Made by a program: the position numbers and the translations under genes. The notes beneath the pieces are model-generated. The model made no database searches and was not told the DNA's origin. It saw nothing but the letters and a program-made list of their open reading frames with translations. Below, in pieces: positions 53,821 to 64,000 of a stretch of DNA of 64,000 nt (position 1 is its first letter; each line of letters begins with the position of its first letter). This DNA comes from Pontederia crassipes (lineage: Eukaryota; Streptophyta; Magnoliopsida; Commelinales; Pontederiaceae). Where the stretch lies: NCBI GenBank assembly GCA_030549335.1, contig CM060188.1, forward strand, positions 2,604,001-2,668,000. The letters are read 5' to 3'.

Positions 53821-54856
53821 ATGACAAAATTGACAGAAGAATGGGTAAATGAAAATATTGAACATGACAAACTTGATGAAGATGATGTTAATTTTGTGAA
53901 AGCATATGAGTTATCGAAATCCTATATTGAAATGACATTTGGTACAGATGAAGAAGCTTACAAGTACTATAATTTGTATGTTAAATTAGTAAGTTTTTCT
54001 GTGAGAAAATAAATTTCACATAAGTCCAAAATTATATGAAATGTAATAAATGTGAAATATGTTTGTTCTAAAGAAGGACATATGAGAATCAGACAAGGAC
54101 AGGTCCAAGCTTCTACACATAGAAGAGAAGTTAGGAACAACTGTCATGCTCATCTATATGTTATTCTTAGATAAGATGAGAAATGGGAGGTGAGAAAATT
54201 TCAGAAAGAGTATTCCATGCTCTGACAACTCCTTCGAAAGTAAAGTTCTTAAGGTCACATAATCAAATCAACGCAATCTTTAGAGAAGCTATTACTAATC
54301 TACGTACCTTCGGTATAGGTCCATCTAAAATTGCTAGAGCCCTTAATATATCTGGAGAACCTCTTATAATAACTCAAAATTGTATTAATTATTTGAGAAC
54401 TGTAAGAAAAAGTAATTTCTCTATTGAGTGCCTCCATATTATATCTATTTTCAGGAAAAAGTACATACTGATCCGGATTTCTTTCGTAGCTGGGAGCTTA
54501 ATGCAAATGACACAGTGCTGAATTTTTTTAGGCTGATGGTAGGTCAAAGGATAGTTACTCGACATGTGGTGACATGATTGTATTTGATACAACATATCGA
54601 ACCAATAATTTGAGAATGTCATTTGCACCATTTACAAGAATTAATCACCACCGGAGATCTTGCTTATTTGATTGTGCTTTACTTGCAGATGAGACAGAGA
54701 AGATGTTCACATGGTTGTTTGAACAATGATCTGAATGCATGTTTGGAAAACATCCATATTGTGTTATTACAGATCAAGATATCGCGATGGGAAATACCAT
54801 ACGTAAGGTTTTCCCACACATGAAGCACATCTTTTGTATGTGGCAATCCTATTAAA
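53821..54856 (+). pseudogene. FAR1/MULE transposase remnant
   Basis: The FAR1 DNA-binding part reads IEMTFGTDEEAYKYYNLYVK then SFSVRK, followed in other frames by VCSKEGH and the His/Cys block NNCHAH. The MULE transposase part (about 54520-54855) reads DGRSKDSYSTCGDMIVFDTT, FAPFTRINHHRRSCLFDCAL, ADETEKMFTWLFEQ, then ITDQDIAMGNTIRKVFPHMK. First and second acidic positions of the DDE core (FDTT, TDQD) are present. Several stops and frameshifts (for example after VRK and at EQ-stop) make it non-functional. It could have been a MULE transposase or a domesticated FAR1-related gene. Confidence 0.8.
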
Positions 54857-54879
54857 ATAATCCTATGTTTATCTGATCT

Positions 54880-55240
54880 ACGTCTTTGAGCGTTTTCATC
54901 ATCATTGAGCAAGCTTTTTAAAATATTTCTATGTTGATCATCCATAGCCGGATCGAACCACTAAAAAAAATCACAATCTTCAGATGGACGCTTACCCTGA
55001 AAACAAATTCATACGATGAACAATCAATAACACAAATGAAGGATAAAATACATTATTCATGTTTATAAACAAAATTTTTACCCGATAATGAGGATAACCC
55101 CAAAATCGTCTTTCGAGATTATTATTTGTCCATGAAATTTGTAAAATTGCCTTATCTCGACATGCGCAAAAAGGAATACCTAAAGCACACGAAGGATGAG
55201 ATGTGAATGTAGCAGAAGATGATATGTCGATGAATTGAGT
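54880..55240 (-). pseudogene. GRF-type zinc-finger protein relic
   Basis: On minus: GIPFCACRDKAILQISWTNN, NLERRFWGYPHY, then after an intron-like gap KRPSEDCDFF, a TAG stop (54961-54963) where the family has Gln, WFDPAMDDQHRNILKSLLND. The C-x-C, SWT.N.RRFwgCp and C.FFqW.D elements define GRF zinc fingers, here with the second-block Cys replaced by Tyr. Plant transposons often carry such genes. Probably non-functional. Confidence 0.7.
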
Positions 55241-55339
55241 GATCTGTGAAACAAAAAGATAGTTGATTCAATTGTTGTTATGAATACGTAAAATGCATGA
55301 ATGACCATGATTGTTGTTCATTACACTAATTGTGATCAG

Positions 55340-55970
55340 CGGGAGTTGCAAGACAGAGCGGCGGGGCGGCGGCGATTAGCGGGAGCGACATGGCAGGGCG
55401 GCGGGACGGCGGCGATTAGCGGGAGCGGCAAGGCAGGGCAGGCGAACTCGACAGGATAGGGCGGAGGGTCAGGAGCGGCAGGGCAGGGCGGGGGGGCAGT
55501 GGCGATCAGCGAGAGCGACAGCGCAGGGCGGGCAAACTCGACAGGGCAGGACGGAAGGATAGCGGGAGCGGCAAGGCAGGATAGCGGGCAAACTCGTTGC
55601 GCCTAGATCTATCACGTCGTCACGAGGGTCGTGAGTGCTCGAGGTCACCGCGGGCTACCGCTGCTCATAGATATGACCCGGTGGTTGCCGTTGCCCCTAG
55701 ATATGACCCCCTGGTTGCCGCTGCGTGCAGATCTCGTCGGGAGGTTGCCGATCCGCATAGATCTGGCCGCATGGTTGCCGCTACGTAGATCTCGTCGGGT
55801 CATTGCCGATACGCGTAGATCTGGTCGGATGGTTGCCGCTGCGCGTAGATCTGACCAGGTGGTTGCAAGGTGCGCGCAGATTTGGTCGAGGGGTCTTCCT
55901 GGGTGCTCGAGATCACCGTCGGGTGGTTGCCGCTGCACGTAGATCTGGTTGATGGGTCATTGTGGATGCT
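55340..55970. repeat. GC-rich minisatellites inside the FAR1/MULE insertion
   Basis: First part (55340-55600): gcgggagcgacaaggcaggg-type units. Second part (55660-55960): units of about 35-40 bp around ggttgccgctgcgcgtagat and ctggtcgg. A purine-rich tract (55980-56060, CT-rich on minus) follows. Confidence 0.75.
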
Positions 55971-57230
55971 CGAGGTCAACGTCGGAGAGAGGAGGGAGAG
56001 AGAGGAGGCGACCGAAAGTGAGCACAGAGAGAGAGAGGAAGCGGGTGAAAGAGAGGGCGAAATGAGCGGGGCGACATCTTTTTGAACACGAACCGGACCG
56101 GGCAAATCGTGCGCATACGACTCTGAACCGGCGCAGTTTGACGCCCGCTTGCCTCCTAGCCGCGACAGGCGTCGAATGCCATCCGACGACTGAAAAATGG
56201 TGGGGGAGCAATCCCCACAAATAACTTGGGGGGACACCCATATTACCTAGTGGAAAGTGTCATTTTTTATGAATTGAGTGGTTGAGAGCTTGAATTCACT
56301 TCTGGAAAGTAGGTTCTTCGCACATTTAGATATTATTTTATTTATCTCTTTTATTTATTAAACTAAATTTAAATAAATTTTAATTTATTACTTTATAATA
56401 TATGTCAGCATCCCTATTTTTTTCCTAGCTCCATCCCTTGAGGTAGCTGGCCAGTCAATTCATGAGTTGATTTTTTTTACTACATTTTATATTTGAATAT
56501 TTTTTTGACTTTATACATCATGATAACTTAAGTCTATTAATGACTTTTAGTTAACGATGACAACACATATTTATTTTTAAATTTTAAAAGTCACATATCT
56601 TATATCTTTTTAATTTTATTAATAAGTCATTATTAGTTTTGACTTCATTTAGTGATCTTTAATTATTATTTAGAGTATTTATTCTCTTCTTTTTTGAATT
56701 AATTTAAGTATTTCTGTTTGACTTCATGCACAATAAACTTATTTAATGAAAAATATGATAACTTAAATCTATTATTAATTTTAGTTAATGATGACAAGTG
56801 ATATTTTTTAAATTTAGAAAGTAATATATCTTTTATCTAGTTAGATCCATTAATTGCTTTTAATCCATTCTTCATTTTCTTTTTTTTTCTCCTTTTTGAA
56901 TGATCTTGATATTTCTCTTTGACTTCAAGCATTATGATAAGTTAAATCTAAAGTCATAATTATCTTTTTTTTTTATGAAAAAGGCCACATATCTTATGTT
57001 TACTTAACTCCATTTATTGTTTTTTTTTCTTAATATGAAGATTCATAATTATTTTTGAATTTGAAAGATTACATATATTAACATATTTAATTATTATTTA
57101 GAGTAGGATATTAAAATTTTCTTTCCATTATTTTTTCTTCTTCCTTTTTAATTGTTCTAATATTTATGTTTAACTTCATGTGAAACTTATTCAATGATAA
57201 ATTATGATAACTTAAATTTATTAATTACTT

Positions 57231-58148
57231 TTTCTCCTTCCTTTATTTTCTTTTAATGCATAAACTTTTTTATTCAATTATTTTTATTATCATGTTAGAC
57301 TAAAACTCATCTTTTGGGTTAGATTAAATATAAAGTTTGATCATTAGAGATTATTACTATTTAAATTGAGAAGCTGTTATTTTTCAGGTTTGATAAATTG
57401 CTCGATTAGAATGGTAATCTAATCACCAAATAAGATCTTTTTTATTATGAAAAATAAATAATAAGAATTTGTTAAAATGAACGAAAAAATAATAAGTGCA
57501 TGTATTTAACTTTATTAATGCCTTTTTTTCATAATAAAATTAAAATAATATAATAATCACAAAAGTAGGTATTTATTTATTTTAATTAGAATTATATTAA
57601 CTTGAAAGGATGATGCATAATTTATAAAGATTGACTAGAAAATTTTTTTTTATTAAAGACAAAAATTTTTTTGTGATAAACTTTAGATGAATTAAGTCTG
57701 AAATTTATGTTTCAACAGACTCACTTTTTTTTCTATCTTCATGATGCTTTTATTATAATTTTTAAAATTCTCGTCACATTTGTTTAGATGACATTTTAAA
57801 ATCATATTATTTTACTTAAAATGATATTTTTATACCATATATTATGAATCGAATCATATAAAGAAGAAAGGATCTAACTGCAAGAGAATAAAAAAGTGCA
57901 TGAAAGAGATTTCTGTTTAACTTAAATCTCTAATATTTCTATTTTACTTCATGTGAAACTTATTCAATGATAAATTATGATAACTTAAATCTATTAATTA
58001 TTTTAGTTATTCACATATCCACATGACTCTTTCTCTATTATTTTAATAAGAAAATTATTTTTTGATATTCTAATCATTTTATGTAAATTATGTGTAACAA
58101 CGATATAATTAGTGCTATATTATTTTTGATAAATTGCTAACATCTATA
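57231..58148. other. AT-rich intergenic region
   Basis: AT-rich, with a further partial copy (about 57930-58005) of the attcaatgataaattatgata phrase found at 57190. No gene seen. Confidence 0.5.
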
Positions 58149-60682
58149 TCTATACTATATTAAAAGCAAAGAAGTTTGCAAGGAGAAGTTGACACTTGAC
58201 ATAAGTGCATGATGACAAGTGTCCCTAATAATATTAAATATATATTTTAAAAATTACTAGATAGTTATGATAAGTATATATTGTTATATAAATAAACTTT
58301 ACAACATAATGATTTAAATATTATAAATTTATATATAATTAATGAAACCTATGATTCCACCTAATTAAAATACATCTTTTTCCAATTAAAAATATAATGT
58401 GTGAAGTCAGTTTTCAAATAAATTATGATAAATAAAGTATAAGTATATTTAAAATTGTTGATATGATATTATTAAAATTTATATTTCTTTAATCATAATT
58501 GTAGATATTATTTAACTGTTGACGTGTTATCATTTTTATTCTGCAGATATTTGATTTTTGTTATAGCTAACATGAGAACATATAATGTAACTTACCTGTT
58601 AACTAACTAATTATATCCATTATGGTAACTGAATCAAAATAATTCTATCCATTAGATAACTGAAATAAAAAATACAATCATCAAAAAAATATTTGACCAG
58701 CATTTTTTTAATGGTTCACTTTGAATTGTAGCCTTTAAAGGATTTGAATGTTTAACTAACTAAATAATTATAGTAACTGAATAAAAGTTCAAAAAATATG
58801 CTCATTAGTGACCATTAGAAATTATATACTCATTAAAAGAATTGAATAAAAAAATAAATATTAGTTCCATGTCTTCTTTTTCTAACAATTTTATTATTTC
58901 TTCAAGAGCAAAAGGTATATTATCTATTGCAAATGCTTGCTATATTTTTAAAAAATAGTAGTAAGTAAGGAGATATTTATATATCATGTGACATGTTCAT
59001 CAGTTAAATTATGTTATGTTTAATTGTTAATTTCCTCATTGAATATGAGTATTGTAACAGATATAAAAGTAACATGGGTTAACAAAAACAAGATAGCAAG
59101 TACTTTTTTTCATAAGAAGTTAGCCACAATTTTAAATAAATATTACCAAGCATGTAAAATAATTAACTTTGTAACTTACCAATAAGTTAACAATAAAAAA
59201 TGCTATCACTTATGGCAAATGGTTAATAATAATCCATAACTATCCACTAACAATGGAAAAATCTAACTTCAATACTAATAAAACCACTAAGACAATATGT
59301 AACTGAACTTAATCGTTCATGACAGCCTATAAATACTCCCAAACACATGTCTTGCCAACATCGATTTAAGATATTGGACGTCATGTCATGGTTCACGAAT
59401 TTAAGTGCTTTCTGTGCTCTAACCCAAGTAAACATTTAGATATTTATTATTATTATTTTTTAAGAGAATCCTTTTAGTTTGCCTTTCAACACTTTCATAT
59501 CTATCATTTTTTTCCATGAATTAGTTCTTTGGAGAGGAACCCTTTTAAGATGTTTTAGAACACTACCATAACACATTTTTTTATTATAACAATCCTTAAA
59601 TTTGTCTTTTAAGCATTATTATATGTGTATGGCATTTTGATATGATTTATGTTTCTTCTTAAAGTATTGTAGAGTACAAGCACAATAGTTTTTATAGTAT
59701 TTTTTTCTTCTATATTTGTGCCATTAATTTCTCAGTGAGAATTATTATGCATATATTTCTCATAAGGAATTCTTCCTATTTTTTTCTTAAGCATTTCCAT
59801 ATGTGTATATACCATCTAAATATATTTTATTTTTCTTGAAGCATTGTTAGCGTATAAGTGCAATAGTTTCTGTAGTTTATTATTTTTCTTGAAGCATTGT
59901 TAGCATTGTTACGGTATACTCATAAAATTTGTTCAATTCATAATATTAGATGTGGGTATTATTCTTGAGATGCTATTTAATGATTCATTTTAAATGATGC
60001 TATATTTTATATAATGTCTGTTCATCTAAAGTTATTGATGCTATATTTTCCTTTTAAATGATTCATTTTATATAATGTCTGTTCATAACAATTTATTTTT
60101 CTTAACCACTATGGTATACTCATAAAATTTGTTCAATTCATAATATTAGATGTGGGTGTTATTCTTGAGATGCTATTTAATTTAACTATTATAATTACTA
60201 AGAAGGATGTATTTGTAGCAAGAAACCGATTATAATAGTTCTAAAATAGTTAAATAAACTAATACTAGACGTGGTTATGTTAACTTAATATATTAATTGA
60301 TATTAACTCATTTAATTTAAGATCAATCTAGACATGGAATCTGCCGTTATTCATGGTAGAGGATATTGCCTATGAAAAATGATCTACTAATCATTTTGTC
60401 AAACTTGAATTAAATTATTCTATTTAGTTTTTGGTTAAGTACATAGTCATACGAGAAATTTTTACTTAGTCTAAGATAATTTTATTATATAGTTTGTCAT
60501 TTGTATAGGACTTCTTCCCTATTATGCATTTTTAGAAGATAGAATAATATTTAAAAAAACAATAAAATAAATGAGACACAAAGGTAATTGGATAAATTAA
60601 AAAATTATTTCTTTATTTTATAAACTTATTATTCGTCTAATTTTGTATCATCCATCCGCGCATCGTGCAGGCATTATACTAA
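58149..60682 (+). mobile_element. Helitron-like element, non-autonomous
   Basis: The 5' end TCTATACTATATTAAAAGC is preceded by A. The 3' end has an imperfect GCGC-atc-GTGC hairpin (about 60657-60669), a spacer of about 10 nt, then CTAA (60679-60682) followed by T. TC start, hairpin, CTRR end and insertion between A and T are Helitron hallmarks. The 2.5 kb AT-rich interior has no Rep/helicase frame. It contains a direct repeat of about 70 bp (59913-59980 and 60113-60180, beginning ggtatactcataaaatttg). Confidence 0.65.
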
Positions 60683-61184
60683 TATATATAAAAGTAGAGG
60701 TAAAAGTACTGAGCATGAGAGCATGATAAGTGACTTATTATGGTGATAACATGTGTCATTTATTAATAATAACTAATCATAATTATAATTTATAGTAAAT
60801 GACATATGCCTTCTATTAAAAATTCAATTAATAAAATTTAACTAATTTAAGAAATTTTAAATCTAAAAGGTAAAACTAATTTGACAAGGATTGTTAAATA
60901 AGATAATAATTAATCTTACGAGATTTGTTAAGTAAGGTTATAATATATGATGAGTTTAAACATTTTCGAAATTAAAAATAATTAAAATAAGGACTTTAAT
61001 TAGTTAGGTAATTTGACGATGGCCGCATGCATGGAATTTTTTAAATATTCTAAAACTATATTAATATTTAAATATTTTAATTTGTTTAGAAGAAAGATTG
61101 TTTTTAAAATAATTATAAGCATCCAATAAAATAATTGAATTAAAATAACACTTTTTTTGCTGCACGGTGGAGACGGAGAGGAGG
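60683..61184. other. AT-rich flank, possible second Helitron-like 5' end
   Basis: Directly after the CTAA end, atactaatatatataaaagtagag resembles Helitron-family 5' ends, but no matching 3' end was identified. No gene seen. Confidence 0.3.
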
Positions 61185-61221
61185 TGGGGGAGGGGAGGGG
61201 GAGGGGGAGGGGGAGGGGGAG
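61185..61221. repeat. (GGGGGA)n G-rich tract
   Basis: Six runs of four or five G on the plus strand separated by single A, in an otherwise AT-rich area. The pattern is compatible with a G-quadruplex. Confidence 0.85.
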
Positions 61222-61346
61222 AAATATAATTAATATTTAATTTGAGTAAGAGTAGGAGTTTTAAAACTAATTTTACAAAATTAGTTAAATAAAATAAATT
61301 AGTATATTATGACTTTTGTTATTTTCGAAATTATACCAAAAATTGT

Positions 61347-64000
61347 GACACCCAACTTCGTGACTAAGCTCTAATTTCAATTATCATAATCTCAATTAGG
61401 TTTAGCCATTTCTAAAATAAAATCGGCAAAATCTCCTTCCTTTACTTTCTCGGGTTATTAGCTCACACATACAAAAGATGGATATATATTCATCAAAGTT
61501 TAAAAAGAACTATAAGATATGACATTCGCATATTGTCATCATATTTTTTTTTCACAGACCATCTCACATATAACCCCACAGGATCAAGTCTTATACAACC
61601 TTACAAAAAGTTCCTCACAAACTTAATTACAACATATCTAAGACTATCTATTACACATGCATGCTTCCAAAAACAAAAGTGAAGAGAGATTAAAGTGCTC
61701 CAGCGGCTCGACCTCTTCTCTATATGCAGCAAAAAGAAGCTCCGAGTCAACTCAACTCGAGAACTTACGAGTATCTAAAAAAACATTTAAAATGGGTTTT
61801 GTGAGCAACAATCATTTACTCAGTGAGTGGAATAAAAGTACAACATAAAAGAACAATACGAGTGCATATAGCATATAACATTTAAATAACCACATTTCTT
61901 TCATATGAGAAAATATTTAAAGTATAGCATATATAACATAACTTATCAAATCATATGAACTTTCACATAAGTAAAAGTAACTCAAGATATCATAATTTTC
62001 ATATTTAAACTCCACACATGTGTCATTGCACATACTCATCATGGGTCAATACGTATCCCTCTATGATCATGTGTCATACAGTTAAGCAGAGCTTCATAAT
62101 CAAGAGTCACGAATATGCAGAGCAAATCATGGGTCAATCGTATTCCTCTATGATTGTGTGTCATACAGTTAAGCAGAGCTTCACAATCAAGAGTCTCAGA
62201 TATCAGAGCAAATCATGGGTCAATACGTATCCCAATCATGATTGTGTGCCATCCAATCATGATTTTCAGATACGCAAATTGATCATGGGTCAATAGTGCA
62301 CGCAGATACGCAAATTATCAATACGTATTCCTCTATGATTCGATATACGCAAATTGCTTCATGTATATCGAATGCGATTCCAAAGACCTTTTTCAAATAG
62401 CATGACTAATGAACACATGGAGTTTAACAATATCAAAATACACATGTCATAATCTCATATCATTATCAAATAAAACTTATTTTCACTTCACAAGCATTGT
62501 TCCCTAAAAACATTTTTGTATAAGATATTACTCAATCTCATATGAAATCCTTGAAACATATCATAAATACTTTTCATAGCGCAAGATATGTTTCAATAAT
62601 AACAGTAATAATCTTTGCTCGAGGTAATACCATAAATAAAAGAATTAACATATAACATTTTGCTATGTTGTAAATTTACCCACTCACCTTGTACTTTATC
62701 ACTTCAAGGAGGTTTATTAGATTTCCTCCCTTTCACTTGCAACTTGATGTTTTCCTACAAGCAATAATGCTTTTTTACTTCTCAATCACTAATAAGGTAA
62801 TATGCAATGCATGCTCATGATGCATGAATGATTATGCACCCTAAAATGCATGTAATCCTCTCTAATATCAATTTCTAGCTTCAGGTATTTATATTCATAA
62901 GCTATTCTATACTTAGAACTTTTCACTTTCCCAAAGCTTAACTATGTGCTGTTTTAGAATTTCAGGTTGAGTGTCTGTCAATAGATAATACATAACTTCT
63001 TAACTACATGAGTAAATCTTATGATTCTAGATTAATTAGAAACTATACATACTAAAGTTTTCAACCCCCAAATATCACTATCAAATTCCAAGTGAGTAAG
63101 TTAGGACATCCCAAGCAATCTGACCTAGGATTTCTACCTTGGCAGACTGTGTGTCACTGAAATATTGATTTATATGTTTCTTCATATTTGTCCATTTAAC
63201 TAGAGCATAATTTTCCTGAAATCTATACTTCATTAGTATTTTTTAATAAAAATTAGAGCATTTAACTCGCTATACATACTTATAACAAAAATAGTTAATT
63301 CAGGTCGCAATCTGTAAATGTCCTGGAATATGACAGAAGCATCACTATGAAATGAAAAATTCATTGCTCCCAAAATACAAGTTCAAATAGTATGATTCCA
63401 CATCTCATCAAACCCTTGGAATGTCTATTTAAGCATATACAAATTTGAAACCCTAATACACTCTATTCGAACCGTGCCCTAATTTACAATCGAAACTTAT
63501 ATCAGACTCGGGATATGATGAGTGACAATCGAAACTTATATCAGAATGTCTATAAAACTCCTTTTTAGGTGATTTTAGAGGTCATGGAAAGCTAACTTCG
63601 AATGGATGAACCACACAAAATTTCATAATTTATGATTTGTTTATCACCAAGTACTGATTCTAGCAATCAGAAGAAAATTTTCTGGATCAAAACTCACCTG
63701 GAACAACCGACGTTCCCGATTTTTCGCAAGTCGGTTCGCTCGAGTTCTTCCTCTGGTAATTTTTCTACGGTGAAAATATAATGTTAAGTGACTTATATAT
63801 TTTTCAGAATTTTCTGAGGTCTTATGACGGTTTGGACAAATATCCCTTTGAGCAGCTCTCACCTGTCTGCTTCAGCTGCTTGGAACTTAAGTGATGGACA
63901 ATCACATTTTTTTATCATAACTAAGTGTTTTAACCCTAATTAAGCTTACTTAATCCTATTTGAACATATATATTATAATATTTAGAAATTTTATGATTTA
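61347..64000 (+). mobile_element. Large LTR-like repeat, right end not seen
   Basis: Starts tgtgacacccaacttcgtga, the common opening of large plant LTRs and similar in style to tgtagcatcc...ttcgtcac at 41898. It runs to the window edge without a recognisable CA end, primer-binding site or coding domain. Contains a tandem array at 62038-62345 and a short direct repeat (acaatcgaaacttatatcag twice near 63487 and 63521). Confidence 0.45.
62038..62345. repeat. Tandem array of about 70-88 bp units
   Basis: Four units begin atcatgggtcaata/tcg at 62038, 62126, 62212 and 62282. The first two are nearly complete (ctctatgat, tgtgtcatacagttaagcag, cttcataatcaagagtc); the last two are shortened and reshuffled (gatacgcaaattg). 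Confidence 0.8.

Larger units (their letters stand above)
53565..56259 (+). mobile_element. FAR1/MULE-type insertion in unit B
   Basis: Sequence absent from unit A. Possible ends: gtaatatggg at 53574 and its inverse cccatattac ending at 56246 (ctag at 56250), with similar but imperfect 9-mers tggaaagat and tggaaagtg outside. It contains FAR1/MULE transposase remains on plus, a GRF zinc-finger relic on minus, and a GC-rich minisatellite followed (read on minus) by its CT tract. The flanks 53500-53564 and 56260-56440 are also absent from unit A, so the true insertion history may be more complex. Confidence 0.5.

Noticed and set aside
55597..56241. Overlapping frames rich in Arg, Asp and Ser
   Set aside because: Minisatellite composition effects inside the FAR1/MULE insertion.

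Overview
This window is nuclear DNA of a flowering plant. It is AT-rich, its genes have GT-AG introns, and it is packed with LTR retrotransposon, LINE, SINE, MULE, hAT-like, CACTA-like and Helitron-like sequence. A HAIRY MERISTEM-type GRAS gene with a perfect miR171 site and a GLV/RGF peptide gene are plant-specific. The style suggests a non-grass monocot, but I cannot fix the species. All gene identities come from hand translation and recognised family motifs; no database was searched.

Layout. (1) 1-8.6 kb: a head-to-head pair. On the minus strand is a SKA1 (spindle/kinetochore) gene whose first exon is split by a 1.23 kb solo LTR. On the plus strand is a YbaK-type aminoacyl-tRNA deacylase-like gene with two SINE-like insertions in its introns and an apparent frameshift in exon 1. 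(2) 11.5-12.3 kb, minus: a two-exon secreted peptide precursor ending in a GLV/RGF/CLEL-type 13-mer. (3) 14.5-16.2 kb: a decayed Ty1/copia element, followed by a 91 bp 5'-truncated RTE LINE tail. (4) 17.0-18.6 kb, minus: an intact five-exon ATG8 gene. (5) 19-28.7 kb: non-genic, with long ATT arrays, a 1.5 kb MULE with near-full-length inverted arms and a 9 bp target duplication, and an hAT-like element with a GC-rich minisatellite core. (6) 29.3-31.7 kb, plus: the intronless GRAS gene with TATA box and miR171 site. (7) 32.6-37.8 kb: a SINE-like copy, a LINE RNase H relic, and a CACTA-like element made of palindromic CGACGG arrays. (8) 39.5-57.2 kb: large LTRs and a tandem duplication of about 5 kb carrying a VAP27-like MSP-domain gene. 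The left copy is broken in exons 1-2; the right copy is an uninterrupted six-exon reading frame. The right unit was later invaded by a 1.6 kb solo LTR and by a FAR1/MULE-bearing insertion. (9) 58.1-60.7 kb: a Helitron-like element. (10) 61.3 kb to the end: a large LTR-like repeat with an internal tandem array.

The protein genes do not form a pathway. They are ordinary plant genes (kinetochore, tRNA quality control, root peptide signalling, autophagy, meristem regulation, ER/membrane contact) separated by repeats. The most informative content is evolutionary: a LINE tail and SINE-like elements sharing the same 3' end, gene-breaking insertions, a datable order of LTR insertion, tandem duplication and nested insertion, and three different DNA transposons that share a CT-tract plus GC-minisatellite core.
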